Positions 34,200 to 47,415 of a DNA stretch of 64,000 bases are shown here, piece by piece. The DNA comes from Straminergon stramineum (Eukaryota; Streptophyta; Bryopsida; Hypnales; Calliergonaceae), in assembly GCA_963920665.1 (NCBI GenBank), contig OY987265.1, forward strand, positions 44,583,001 through 44,647,000, written 5' to 3'. Positions within the stretch are counted from its first letter, which is position 1; each line of letters starts with the position of its first letter. The notes beneath the pieces were generated by a model that saw only the letters and a program-made list of their open reading frames with translations, made no database searches and had not been told where the DNA came from. Position numbers and translations under genes: made by a program.

Positions 34200-37100
34200 T
34201 TAAGCACACATCACTTGGTCACAGGCTTGCAAGGCCTGACCAGCAAAAAACCGGACATCCACATCAGGATCTTCCTGAAGTTCCAACAAGCACGGCCGTA
34301 TTGTTTGCTCCACAACCTGCAAGTATATTGAATCGGAAAGTTCAGGCTAACGTAAACATTCTGCCTGATAATATGTTATTCAGTGATTCCCGGTTAGTGT
34401 ATGATGTTAGATAACCAGTGAATACAGACATACATAAAACATGCAAACTCAGATGTGATTGTCAGAACTAATCACTTGTATAACTACCCACAATTTCAAA
34501 GTAGCACATTCTGCCCACCATCCAAAGAAGGGAGTTCAAGATAAAACTGCACTAACTGCACCAATTCTTCAGTGAGTCAGAAGTATCAAGCTTGCATACA
34601 AAAAAGTAAGTGCGTAGGGCACTCTTCTTCATTCATCCAAGGCGAAAGAAGTAAGCTTACTGTGGAATCAACAATGGGAATCATGGATTGCAGCATCTTG
34701 GCGACATTGAACTTGATATTTGGAACCCTGTCGAACCATATCTTAGTAAGCTCAGTACACAAGCTCTAGCACCAAGCTATCTGTAAAAATCCTTAAATAC
34801 TTGACCATTGCAGGATTAAATAGCAAAGTTCAAGAAAATAGGGAGAGCACCTGTCCTTAGCGGCATTGATGACCACAGGCAACATTGTCTGGCACGTGGC
34901 TTCGGCACCAACTACGGGAGCTAGGAGAGAAATTGCCACAAGCACCGTCATGCGGTACAAATAATGAGGATTGTTAATCTTTTCCATCACCTGCAGCTCC
35001 CACGAGGTCATCAGAAAATGTTCACATCATACAAATAAGCTTATCTTCCAGCCGTAACTTGGTATCTTGCAGGATCAGAGGGCTATCACTAAACTGAAAA
35101 CACTCCAAAATAGGAGCCGAAGAATTCACACTTGATACAAGATCAGACCTCTCAAGTAGTTTGCTCTAATTTGGCAAGTACCTGTGGAATAATGTGTTCT
35201 AAAGCCCACTCAGGGCCAAACTCTTTCGCAAGGCGTTTAAGGTTATTGGCAGCTGCCTCTCGGATAGAGTAGACCTGTTGCATTCAAACCGTCAAAGAAA
35301 GAAAACTAGATAAGACCCAAAACATGCAAGGTGACAAGCTGGTGGCTCTCTTCGCCTCCAGAAGCCAGCCCCAGCATTTCAAAAAATTGTTCACTCTTTA
35401 TAAGTTAAAGGATTATCTTCCGAATAACAAAGCCGGATATGCATTGCTAGAGGGTAATGTGAGAACCTGATCCCCAAGCCACTGCATGCAAAGAGCGCCC
35501 AATTTGTCGTCAAAAAAGTCAACACCTAATTGACTGGCCAATAATGGGATATATTCGATAATGGCCAGACGGACGCGCCAATGACGATCCTCCGCTAACT
35601 CAACAATAGCTGGCAACAATGACTGGGATAGCAAATCGATGCCTATCACCTGTAAGCAAATAGTTGAATTTTAGATAAATCAGCCTTGTCAACACTAACC
35701 GAGAGGATAAAACATTCAGAAAAAGAGAAAGAAAGATTAGGTAAAAACAGGTCACAAACTATTTATAAATTTTTTAGAAACATGGCATATGTCATGATAT
35801 TTTTCTAGGCAGAATTAACTCTTTACTTGATTGACTTGGTCTAGCTTGCTGATGATATTTAGTCGCACATCTGGAAACTCATCCTTCAAAAGCGCTAGAA
35901 AAATAGGCAGAAGCTGCTCAATAGTAGCTTCCTGCAAAAGTTGCAAAAAGATGCAATGATGAAAGATACACAACAGCTTTCATTAAGTTGGAAATACGGA
36001 GTGGAGGGTCGTATAAAGAAGCACGCCTGATCAGTAAAACTATGCAAAATAGACATTGCCCGTTCATTTCGAAATTTTGAAAACCTTAATGAAACAGAGA
36101 ATTATTTCGAGCAAATAAAGAGAGCAGAAAAGGTGTCTAACCTTTCCTAGCAAAGGAGCCATTCCCATGATAACCGATGCAAGTGCAGCTCGTACATGTT
36201 GGGATGAATCCGTTGACAACTCCTGAAATAGTATCCACATTGATTAGCAAAAACGAGGATTGAAAAAGTGCTAATGGCACAAAGTGTTTAAAAGTGACAG
36301 AATAAAAAACAAACAGAAGTAGGAACTGAAGCAGGAGCAATCAGCTTTTCCAATAGAGCACAGACAATATACCTTCACACATGGGAGTATATTTTGTTGT
36401 GCAACTTGGATACTGACGATCCCGCAGAACTTAGTTACTTTGCCTGCCGCTGCAATACGCACCTCTGCTTCATTATCCCGTAGCAGACGTACGTAAGCTG
36501 GGACTAGCTCCGTTCTAGAAATCGAGAAATACAAGAACATGTGAGCGCTCACATTAAAGCAACTTACAAAAATAAAGGTAGTTCACCAACGCCTCAAACT
36601 CTCTCAAAGCAAGAAATATGCAAATCACTAGTACAATCTCTATCAACACTAAATTTCCTTCTCACAGTAATGTCTTCTGCTTCAACAAAAGATCATTCTG
36701 TTCATGCAAGTAATATTTGCAGATACATCAGCCTAAAGTCAACACAGGTACTCTTCAGAGCAGCATATAAATCCACGATAACACTTTCATGGCAACTTTC
36801 ACCTCCATGTAAATAAAATATAGGAAAGACCTTATAGATCCAGAAGCGAAACTTCCAGATGCATAATGAGCAGGAAGTTTGAGTTCGCAGTGATGTCATG
36901 GGTATAAAAAGAAATTCTCAGATAAGCACCTGGTTGGCTCTTGTCCAACTGCCTCACAAAGCTCGTACAACTGGTTAGCTACCATATAGCGTACCCGCCA
37001 TGATTTGTCCTGGAATCCCACAAGCAAATTCTCGAACTGATTAGTACATACCTGAGATTGTACATGGAGTACTATCTCTGCCGAAGGCTCTCCGACCACC

Positions 37101-39421
37101 CTATAATAAAAGAAGAATCAGGTTCACACATTGAAAAGAAAGTCAACGGAATCAGATAGTGATTCATTTAAAGCAGTACCGCACAAAAGTGATTCCTAAA
37201 TACACCATAGAGTACCTCATCCTAAATGAAATAGAAGAATAAGACACGTTCTCTTCAAATATTACTTGACTCTCTCTCTCGCTTCTGGATCGGAGGCAGC
37301 GAGTAAGAAAACTTCGCACACCTAAAACAATATGGAGACTAATAGAGATTATTCCCAAACCTAAAAAGTTAAGCTAGTACTGATGGAACGACTAGAGACG
37401 AAGAAAACTCGGCTTCATAAGTAAAAAACATATGCTCGGAACACGCTTTCAAGTGAAAAAAACGCACGCTTACAACCTGAGTGACTCCAGTGTCTTCCAC
37501 CACATTGTTCAAAATATCAAGTATTAAAACATTGTAGGTACCCGATTGCAGAGTTACCAGGCAACATGTAGGTAATACAAGGGAAAAGAGTTAAATGACC
37601 AGGTGCTTAAGAAAATGGAATGAGAATTTCCTACCTGCGAGAAGCTCACAATTACTGGAAGAACATTTGCCACACAGTCCGCAGGCTCCAGAAGTTTGCC
37701 CAGTGCAGCACAACCCTCCACTGCTAGAAGCCTCACGGAGTCTTGATCTGCAAAAAAAATTTCGCTATCAATCTTGGTCAGACTTAAATCCGACTGTGAT
37801 TCCCAGTATCCTACAAAAATTTCCTTCAGAAATGGCACATCTAGACTCGAAGTAAAAATTTCCAAGCTCAGAATCACCTTATGTACTTGAAGATCACTAC
37901 CTAACCGCAGAAATGGCCGTAGAGGAATATAAAAGAATATGTACTCACAACAAAAATCCAGGCTTCACAGCACTAAATAGACCTAGAACAGTTCATTCAA
38001 CAGTCATGCTTTTTTACAAAGAACTGGACAATTAGCGTGGCGATCGAAACCTCAATTGTCCTCGCGTGAAAGATGAAGTTGGGGACCAGATCGAGTGGGC
38101 AAATTCTAGGACATCATTATTCACCATCCCACGGTGTTCAGTTTCAATTCCAGACAGCAAAGACGCACACAACATTCCAGAAGATGCACGCGTACCATCT
38201 AGGGTGAGATCCCTGAAGAAGGTCATGATGTCGGACTTGAGATACATAGGTTCAACTGTTGCCGCAAACTTGCCCAAATTCAGTGCGGCTGAACGACGCA
38301 CCATGGGCATATCATCGTGACAGAGATGATTGTAAACCGAACGCAACTCAGCACGAAGAAGATCCGGGGCACTATTGTAAGCAATGTGGAAGAGACCGCA
38401 GGCCGACACTCGTGCAGTGAACCATTCCCCTGCACCAAGCCTCTGTTGTCATACACAGCAATCAAAAGTCAATAAACACTCTGCGCAGGAGATGACAAAA
38501 AGACACAAATCGTCTGCCCTAACAGCTTCCAACCTTAGAGCTCTCCCTCACCCTGGCTGCGAAATATTAACCCTAAGCATCCAGGAGCTCTTTTAGAGTA
38601 GATTTACTCATTCCTATTTCTGTTGTGTGCACAATGTCCTCTGCAAATTCAAACTACAAAAGATGTAGTTTAAAAAAGGAGTACAATATCGGTACAAGTT
38701 TAAAGTAATCTTCATGTTACTCAAATAGAATAAGTGAAGTGAAAGAATTTAGTGTCCAAAATGAACAAAGGCTCCATGAAGATTAATTAGTCACATTGAC
38801 CTGCTGAAAAGAAAACTCACTCCCTAATCACGAGTGGCGTCAGTGCCGTCCGCAATAACTCGAATCCTCCTATAAAACACCAAAACCCTAGAACATAGAT
38901 TAGGAGCCCAAAACCTAGAAGAACGAAAAAACACTTCCACTCCACTCCTCTCCACTCCGCACGCAAAACCTAAAAAAAATGTCGAACATATCCACGAGAC
39001 AGAAACGAGAAAACGACACCTTCACAAGCGGGATGAACCATTCGACGACGTCGCGCTCCTTCATCTGCGCCCCAATCTTGCACAAGCTCTCGACGGCCTT
39101 GTCGCGCACGACGGTCTCCTCCACGGTACAGAGGCTTTCCAGCGGCGGCAGCAGCACGTGCGCGTAGTCCACTCCGCCAACGTATGGGATGAAGGCCCCG
39201 AGTTCGTCGGCCATGGCGAGCAGCACCTCATCGTCGTCGTCGTTGTTCTCACTCAAAAACGGGATGAGTTCCTTGCGCGTGCGATCCTCCCCAAGGGCGC
39301 GCGCGATGGTCGACAAACGCCGGATCGAGTTGAGGCGCAGCTGAATGTCGTCGTTCTTGAGCTCGTCGATGAGAATGGCTATCGGGTAGAGCGGCTCGTC
39401 CACCATCGCCATCGTGGCCAT
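34200..39421 (-). CDS. PP2AA: PP2A 65-kDa scaffolding subunit A, 12 exons
   Basis: HEAT-repeat scaffold that holds the catalytic C and regulatory B subunits of protein phosphatase 2A (RCN1/PP2AA family). Exons in transcript order: 39421-39020, 38442-38196, 37747-37635, 37009-36930, 36514-36373, 36222-36142, 35931-35827, 35649-35467, 35274-35182, 34990-34851, 34727-34661 and 34316-34200. All have GT..AG borders and join in phase to 589 aa (family about 587). The N-terminus reads [20 protein letters not shown]; the third Met matches the usual family start, so the product may be 584-589 aa. Signatures include [80 protein letters not shown] and a C-terminus [20 protein letters not shown] followed by MCA. 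No key element is missing. Intron 1 contains a telo-box AAACCCTA on the plus strand near 38881. Confidence 0.97.
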
Positions 39422-39720
39422 CCCTGCCTGCAGCTCTCACTCAATGTTCTCCACCGCTGAACAAGCTCCTCGTCTTTGTCGTCGTCGAGGCTAAACTGGA
39501 CGGCAGTGGCATTCCTATAGAGGCGCCCGCGCTTGCTGGCTGGCTATGGCGCCTCACCTCTGTAATCACAGCAAAAACTCCCGCAACACCTTCACGGCCT
39601 AGCAAAACACAACTCACGCGGAGAGCAGCACGGGAGGCCCTGCCAAAAGCTTAACCCTCCCCGGTCCCGCGCCCGCCACCGGGCCCGGCCGGCCCGGCCC
39701 GGGCGTCTTCGCGGTCCGCG
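39422..39720 (-). promoter_or_regulatory. PP2A-A 5' region with a 90% GC block
   Basis: The sequence upstream of the start is GC-rich. 39661-39720 has 54 G/C of 60, dominated by interleaved GGCC and GGGCCC palindromes. This is the most GC-rich stretch in the window. It probably covers the 5' UTR or core promoter. The exact transcription start cannot be read from sequence. Confidence 0.4.
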
Positions 39721-39940
39721 TTTGAAAATTGGCGTGGCTCTCGACTACAGCTTTGTTTCTGGGCTTTGGGAACCAAGGTTCGTCGGCGAGGGGATGGGTG
39801 GGCGAGCGCCGGGGTTTGACCGGGCCCGGCTTTGCTGCACCTGCCGACCTGGACCCTTTCTCTGTTTCAGGTCGGGAAGAAGTTTAACTTGCACCCGGCA
39901 CTCTTTAATATCACCTCCGGTAACACATATACCTCTTTAA

Positions 39941-42120
39941 TATCACATCCCTAACACACGGACCTCTCTAATGTCATCTCTCTAATTCCTAAAAGCACCA
40001 TTCGCACTAGGGGCATTTCTTCACCTTCAGAGAGAAAAAAAATTATCCCCACTTGTAATTGAGGACTGAAATTGGAGGGGAATGTTTTGAGGCTATTTCA
40101 ACCGAGGTAATAGTCCCTATTCATGTTATGTGATTATTTGCACCAGTTGTTAAAAATTTCTACTATAGTTATTCAAGAAGTCAAAAGTGTCTACTTTTGA
40201 ATAAATGAGCTCATTAACCTCTAAATGCCCAAGGCACCAAATTCTGGTGTTTCGAAAACTTTGAAGTTAAGTAAAACCCAACCAAATTGCTATTACTATT
40301 AGTTTATATTTTTAGAGAACTCTTTTTTGAAATCCAGTTTTAGGATCAAAAAGCTTATCTTAAAAATGAAGGATTATAATTTTTCTATTCAAGATTTTGT
40401 GCAAGGATGCCCATTGCAATCTTGACTTCCTATAGTGTTGAGGGCTCTTGGAAATGAGCCTCAAATACTCTAGATCTTGGAAAAATCACATTAGAAATTC
40501 ATTAAAAAAAAATTTAGGATAGATTTTGAAAAACCATAAATTGATTGGGTTTGTGCATGCTAGGCCCTATAACCTCATATTTTTTTAGTGACCAACTTTT
40601 TAGAGTTGACATGCAAAAAGAGAAGTGAAAAATTTCCATAGTTTTAACACCCTCATGATCAAACATTATAATCTTTCAATTTGTAAGTGATGTTGTTATG
40701 TTTTCTTTTCTTCTGTTATCTCTAACATGTCTAGTTTGAATTTGTATGGTTACAATTCAAAAGAAATTGGTACAAGTACTGAAAATGTTGACTTTTTGTT
40801 CAATTTAGAGCAAATTTCAAGAAGCTCTAAATAGGCCTTGGCCATTTAGGGGTTGACATTGTTGAAATCTAAAAGAAGGACTCACCAAGTGTGCAAGTGA
40901 TAACTTAGAAGTAACTTAGTAACATAAATAGGGTCTTTCACTTTTTGGTTGTAAAACCATCAAAGAACATGACTACATTAAGGCTTTAATGTTGTGGTGT
41001 TTTTAGGTGATTGAAGAAGATGACTTATGGGTGTAATTTTTGTTGGTTTGGAGATGACCTAGTGGTACTCCTAAATTATATTGACAACACACTTTAAAAA
41101 TTTATATCACATTTTTACTTTGTCAAAAAAATAAAATTTGAATTATTATTTTCTTTCACATTTTTCCATATGAGAAGAAAAAAATATGTTTTTTCCAACA
41201 TCTTCAAGGCACACATGAAAAATTGAGTCATAAGATGGATGGATGGATGAATGTCTCAATAATTTGGTCATGAAGCTATTTTCAAGAAATGTTAGCATTA
41301 CAATGGCTATAAGGCAAATATGGTTACATCTTTTGACTATCTTTTTGTCTTGACTACCTAGATTGTGAAGACATCCATGTTGTCAAGTTTAGAACTTATA
41401 GTTTTTATTAGTAGTATGGGATTTTCAAAATCTATTTTATGGACTATGATAGTTGACAACAATCTTATAAATGCATTTTTTGATAATGTATCGATAAGCA
41501 AATGTTTAATAATGACTTTTTATAGGGTGGTCCAAAAGGTTTTCTCAACTAGAATGCTTTCTATTTTATAAGAATCTATATTAACATGAAATTAGGGACT
41601 TTTTTTAGAAGAAAATTAGGTCAAATCTAGGGATTTTTTGATAGGTTAATTAATTTTTTTTTGTAATCTCTCTTTGTATTCTTGAAGGCCAAGGTGTGCA
41701 TCCCTTCATAGTGACATTTTCTCTTTTACTTGTAGTGCCTTAGTTACTTAGAGCAACTTCAAGAAGAGATAACATCATGCAAAATATAGTGACCAATGTT
41801 TATAATTCAAATTCAATTTAGACACCAACAATAAATAACAAGATTGTTTCAGCAGGAACAATTGTTGTTATTGCTATCAGGCCAACATACATCTTAAATG
41901 GAACAATGGACTAGACTTGCCATAGGGTTTGGTTCACATCAAATGTCTAGAAGTTGTTTGTTGCAATTTAGGGTTTGCTTTGAAAAACATTGTTGTCATC
42001 TTGTAGTTAGTGTCAAGGATACAAACTAACAAGCAATTTTTGAATTTATAGGTCACAAATTAAGAGTTTATTTGAGCATGGACAAGAGTACAAGACAAAT
42101 TCAAGAAAAAATGAATTGAC
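39941..42120. other. AT-rich intergenic DNA, no gene seen
   Basis: No recognisable reading frame or complete element. A short GGATGGATGGATGAAT run is near 41238. Confidence 0.5.
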
Positions 42121-42124
42121 AAGG

Positions 42125-42850
42125 TGTGAGCGGATATTTATCCCCCAGGGTAAATACACAAGCACAACCAAGTTCTTATGTTTGGAGTGAATTCTATTCT
42201 AATGGGTGCCTAACATCAATCCATTGTGCCTTCCAAGCAATAGATCTTTTCTAAGCTCTTAAGTCCTATACTTCACCAATAAAACCCCAAACTAGGCTAA
42301 TTGTAGAAGCTATTATGACTACCTTGATCCCTTGACTATTGTGGTCCCATAGTAGAATTGAACATAATCTACATCTATCACTCCTTAACTCATAGATCAG
42401 GTCATGCCATTTCTAAAAACCTAAGATGCATGGGATTTGGACAGTTCTACAAGGAACGATGGTTAGATGAAGTTTAGTCTTCTTAGAGCAATCTAAACTT
42501 CATCCACCTATTTGAACCCCTTTCCTAATCCAAACGACTTTAAGTTTTGGACCACAAGCCTATAATATAAACTCGTAAGTAAGTTCCAAGTTTGGGCGTG
42601 GATGGATGGATTTCACCCAACTTCATATGTGTTCGTCCATTCAAACTTCATCCACTCATATCTCCCTCATTACGAGTTGGTTTGGGGTGTATTTTATACT
42701 CCTAGAACCCCCTTGACATCTATTCTATGATTCTATAGCTAAATCTATCTTGAATATTGTTTCTAAAGGTACTAACTATCCCTAGGCCTCAGCCTCAATT
42801 TATTCCTTCTAAGCAAACAAACAAAAATAGAAAGGAGATGATTAATTAGT
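42125..42850. repeat. Long direct repeat, partner of 44585-45300
   Basis: Starts at GTGAGCGGATATTTATCC. It shares CATTGTGCCTTCCAAGCAAT and GGATCTTTTCTAAG-like blocks, then GATGAAGTTTRRTCT and AACTTCATCCAC blocks, with 44585-45300 in the same order, at about 70%. The copies are about 2.46 kb apart, so an LTR pair or a tandem duplication is possible. I see no retrotransposon coding domain between them. Confidence 0.6.
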
Positions 42851-43385
42851 AACCTACCTCAACTTAGGACCCCTCAACTAGGTGGGCAAGAATTCCTTTC
42901 AACATGTCTCTCATTGCCATGTCATCTTTGCGGACCTTGGAAATTGTTTGGATGATTTCCAAACGTTGATTTTGAATACAATCTTTGGTCCGTACTAAAT
43001 CCTATTCTTAGCTAACTTCCATCTTTCTTCCCTTTTTCTTTTCTTTTCCTTTCTTTTTTTCTATTTTAACCCTTGTTCTACGTGGAGTGTGGTGATTGGG
43101 GTGGCTACCTACTATTCTGAAAGTTCTAAACCAAGCATTTAATGACCACTTGCACCTACTTCATCACCTAAAACCCACTATCCTACAAACTCCAAGGAGG
43201 GTATTGATGACCCCTTCTACTTGAACTACCATTATCCTTAATTAATTCCCATGACTCCTAACCTACTTCTTAATGGGTGGAGAACCCTTCTAACTTTGCC
43301 TATTAAGTCATCTTATCCCCTCCTCCTTCACTTGTGTTGTTGTTGTGTTGAAGACTTTGAGGGTTCATAGAAAGAATGGACTTGT

Positions 43386-43575
43386 GAAGCTTTTCTATGG
43401 CTACTCTTTCCTATGCTTCTACCAAGGTTTTATTTCTACCTTCTCATAACTTCTCCTATCCTATCTTCTCCTACCTTCTTCCTATCGTATCATTTCTTCT
43501 ATCTCTTTTGTATTCCCTCTTATATTCTATCCTATATCTAATTTTTCCTATCCTATCCCGCCCTATGCTAATCTT
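43386..43575 (+). repeat. Polypyrimidine tract with CCTATC-type repeats
   Basis: The plus strand is almost purine-poor for about 190 bp, with repeated CTTCTCCTATCCTATC-like units. Similar tracts lie at 43020-43075, 45899-45960 and 46125-46245. The open frame inside (43397-43600) is a by-product of composition. Confidence 0.7.
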
Positions 43576-43619
43576 TTTTGAGCCCATGTTGGACTTCTAG
43601 TTTTCTAACCTCCTCTAGA

Positions 43620-43880
43620 TTTTTCCAACACCTTGGTGAATAAGCCCAACCCCCCAGCAATTGGCCCCAACTCCCTAGGCAGTTGACTTCTCCCCAATAC
43701 CTAGCTAAGCTCTAGTGCTTGGTTAAGTGGCCCTCTACCCAATTGTTGGCCTCAATGTCAGTGGTTGGTCCATGCATCCAACTAAGCACCCAATGTCAGG
43801 CTAAGTGGCCCCAGCGCCTACTAGCTAGTCTCGATACCCGATTGGCATTGGTGTTCAATGTTAGGCTGCTAGAATTTAGT
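43620..43880. repeat. Degenerate short-unit minisatellite
   Basis: Repeated variants of CCCAACTxxCTAGG / GGCTAAGTGGCCCC / CCAATGTCAG units of about 25-30 bp. The segment is unusually C-rich for the surroundings. The units are too diverged for me to fix one period. Confidence 0.5.
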
Positions 43881-44107
43881 CCTTGGAAGTTAATTTCTTT
43901 TTATACACTAGGAGTTAACCGTGTCAAGATGCGACTAGAAGGCACCTAGGGTGGAATGGACTTGAGAAAGATATAAAACTTAGCTAACATGGACCTAAAG
44001 AATGCTTAGGACTCACTCACTTGGGCTTATCACCTAATTTTGGGTACTATATTTTGGTTCGTTTCCAAAATATTTTGAAAATTAAACTTTGAAGGTGAAC
44101 ACCAAGT

Positions 44108-44290
44108 AGGTTCAAAGCTCCATTGTCGATTTGGATTTAACACCAAATCTCATACTAAGAAGTAACTCGAGGTTCGAAGCTCCACTATTGGTAAGAATTT
44201 AACACACAATCTAAGACTCTCGTAACCTAGAGGGTCCAAAGCTTCACCGTCCCGATGGGATTTACAATGACATGTGCCAAACATCAACAA
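44108..44290. repeat. Tandem repeat, about 62 bp x 3
   Basis: Units begin at 44108, 44170 and about 44231 with AGGTTCAAAGCTCC, AGGTTCGAAGCTCC and AGGGTCCAAAGCTTC. Each then carries a GATTTAACAC-like block. Units are about 75% similar. Confidence 0.8.
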
Positions 44291-44584
44291 GGTTAGAAGA
44301 CTAGAAAAGACTAGGACACTCTCAACACTCATACATAAGTTAGTAGGGTAACGGTTAGTACAAGCTAGAGGCCTTCTAAAGCAACATCACCAAGGTATGG
44401 TGGGAGGTTGGCTCTAGAGTTAGTATGATAGACACCAAATGACCTCCAAGAGATGTGACAAGACCAAGAAAGAAGACAACAACAACATTCTAAGATTAGT
44501 AGAATTAAACACTCAAGAACTTGAGCAAACCTGAGACAAACCACTAGCAAAAGACTTAAAACCTAAAAATAACAAAATAAAAAG

Positions 44585-45300
44585 ACAAAAGGTATGTGAG
44601 CGCCAATTTATCCACCCTTGATAAATCATGAGCACAACCAGGTTCTAGGGTTTGACTAAATGACTCCTACTTTTGGATGTGCAAGCACAGTTCATTGTGC
44701 CTTCCAAGCAATGGATCTTTTCTAAGAACCTAAATCTGCACAAAAGTGCAAAATCACTCAATCTACATCTAATGTTGGCGGTTCGCCAAATGGATAAAGC
44801 CATCATGGTTTTTAGTGTAACTCAAGTCAAGGAAGAACTCCTCAAATCCTTCTAAAAAATTCCTTGACCTTTCTAAAAACATAAAATTCGACCCTATCTG
44901 ACTCTCCTAGCCGAAGTTATGAGCAAATGAAGTTTGATCTCTATTTAGTTCAACAAACTTCATCCACAATTTAAGTCTAGTTTCCTAATTCAAAATGACT
45001 TGATATTTCTTTGAGTTGTTCAAGAGTCTTATCTCTATCTAAATCTGGAGTTTGGTCTTAATTGGGCACTTCTATGAACTTTTCATCCAAGCTTATGCTA
45101 AACTTCATCCTTCTTTATCTTCTTGGATTTTCGGGTTTTTTCCTAATTGAGGGGGTCCTATGAGCTCTACTTAGCCTCCCTTATAGGCCTATGGTCTTAA
45201 CTCCCTTACTTGACTTCGACCTATTAAGTTTGTTATTGGTCTTCTTTAGTATTCGGGTTTCGGATTAACTTTTGTCTATTTATCCTTTTGTAACTTTAAA
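44585..45300. repeat. Second copy of the 42125-42850 direct repeat
   Basis: Collinear with 42125-42850. Part of the family may recur a third time near 45375 (GATGGATGAAGTTTAACC followed by AACTTCATTCGC). 45301-46255 otherwise shows only pyrimidine tracts and no gene. Confidence 0.6.
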
Positions 45301-46255
45301 TTTTTTTCTTGTAGCCCTTAACCCTAGCTTTCTATATTGGCAAGACAATTGCTAATCCAACATTCCTACTAAAAGTTCTTGATGGATGAAGTTTAACCAC
45401 TAGTCGACACTTAAAACTTCATTCGCTAATTCCTTTTGATCTATAATTTGGAATCAACCTTTTTCTTCCACTTGCAGATTCTAATTAAGGTCCTTTTCCT
45501 AATTCTCTTACCTTGTTCCAAGATTTTATGCCTACCTATTTATCATCCAATTTAAGTCTTTACCTTCATTTGGTAATAACTTCCTCATTTTTACTCTGAT
45601 TTGGGAGTGCCTTAGGTTTTTGGAAAGCTACGAACCTCCTCTCTAGGGTTCTAACTTCAAAAATGACGTGACCTCTAGCCTTAGGGGTCTGACTTAGGGA
45701 TAGGCCTCGGCCAGAGTTAGAAGTTGCTAATTTGATGGATTGGAAAGGTTAAAGAGTGGGTTGTTTCATACCTTAGAGCTATTATCATTGACCATGCTTC
45801 CCTAGAGTCCTTCCTCCTCCACCATGAACTCCCTTGATACAATGTAATAGACTGTTGTTTTAATAATATAGTGAATTAATACAACAATTGATCTATCTCT
45901 TTGGTTCTCTCTTTCTTTCTTCCTTCTTTCTTCCTTTTCTTTCATCCCTATTCCATTTACGTCCTATTGGTGGCCCGACTATCTTCATTTCTACTTATGA
46001 GACTAATTAAGGACACATCATTGCGTCTTATAAGGTTGAACTACCTCTTCTATCTTATGTCTTACATCTAACCTTGCAATAATCACTAGGTTTCCATCCA
46101 ATGGTTTCAACAAGGTGGGGGATTCTCTTTCTATCTTATCTCCCTCACCTTCCTACTCTCAAATATTCTTCTCTCCCTTATCACCTCTCTATTCTCCTCA
46201 CTCTCTCTACCTTCACTCCTTCCTCCTTCTTGTTTGTCTTCTTTGCTTTGTTATT

Positions 46256-46800
46256 CTAATTATCTATAATTTATTTTATTTTTCAATATTTTTTTCCAGT
46301 ACATCACAATACAACAAGCAAGTCACAATACAGCTAGCAAAAAGCCAAATGCTACAAAAAATGACACATGTCTGTCTAGTGTGGGACTAGCCCACGGAAA
46401 GGGCACTCAAAAAAAATATTTTTTGTCTTCTACATACATGTGAATAGGGGTCCCTTACACCTGTCATTCTCAACATTGAAGATGGTTTCTCTTTCATTCT
46501 TTTGGTGAAATCTCTTTGTCATAAAATTCTCCCAAATTGACAATTTTTAGTTTCTTTGAAAATTCTTTTCCCTATTTTTACAAATAAAAACGTCAAGGTG
46601 TCTATTTTCTATAAAAATTGTGTCACTCTATTTTGTGCATAAATTTTGACCCACATTTTTCTTATGTCTCAAATTTTGGTGTTATGCTATTTCTCATGTC
46701 ACACTAATTATCCATATTTTATTTTATTTTTCAATATTTTTTTCCAACATATCATAGTATAACTAGCCAAAAGCCAAATGCACCAAAAAACGGTCGGTCT
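46256..46800. repeat. Local direct repeat (46256-46370 and 46690-46800)
   Basis: Both copies share TTTATTTTATTTTTCAATAT followed by TTTTTTCCA, then AGCCAAATGC. A weaker third relative lies at 59965-60050. Between them is AT-rich DNA without a gene. Confidence 0.65.
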
Positions 46801-47106
46801 TTCTTGCAATGACCCTACCCTACTCATATAATATCTTGTCTTCTCATGTCAATATATTTATAATAAGTATTTTTTTCAAGTCATGCAACAAAGATGCCAA
46901 GTTTGGTATACTTTGTATTGTGTATTGTATACAATGTATAACATATGAATCAAAGCATACTCAAAGGGGTCAAACACAACAAAATTTGCAATGTAATTTT
47001 TTTGAGCTATTGTTTTTTACAGCTAAACTATTAATTATAGATACTTCAAGTCATATTAAGACTAATATTTTTTTATTCATCTAAAAATAAACAATTCTTC
47101 ACTAAA

Positions 47107-47415
47107 GTTCTAACCCCTAAACTCGTCAATATCCATTTTCTCGACAATGAATAGATTGAATCTCTAGTTTCATCCTCCTAACTACTTGAATGAAAGTTAT
47201 TTTAATTTGTGAAGATACATTATCAAGTTTTTGTCCTATCTAAGGGTTGGATTTGGTGTTACTAGAGATCATGTTTTTCTAAAATTACAAATGTGCAAAT
47301 ATGTCAAGTGGTCAAACTACATTGACTTTAGTTCAAAATTGAATTAGCCAAAATGAAGTCATAGATAGGAAGAACACAAAAATTTCAAAAAATCACCATG
47401 TGCAGAGAAACTCAT
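47107..47415. repeat. Dispersed repeat, direct partner of 13247-13555
   Basis: Collinear at about 85% with 13247-13555. The AT-rich DNA from 47416 to 49340 holds no gene that I can support. Confidence 0.8.

Noticed and set aside
42125..45300. A full LTR retrotransposon
   Set aside because: The direct repeats are about 2.46 kb apart, but no gag, protease, reverse transcriptase or integrase motif is visible between them, and the ends lack clear TG..CA with a TSD.
46115..46390. 91-codon Ser/Leu/Pro-rich frame
   Set aside because: It is a by-product of a long polypyrimidine tract.
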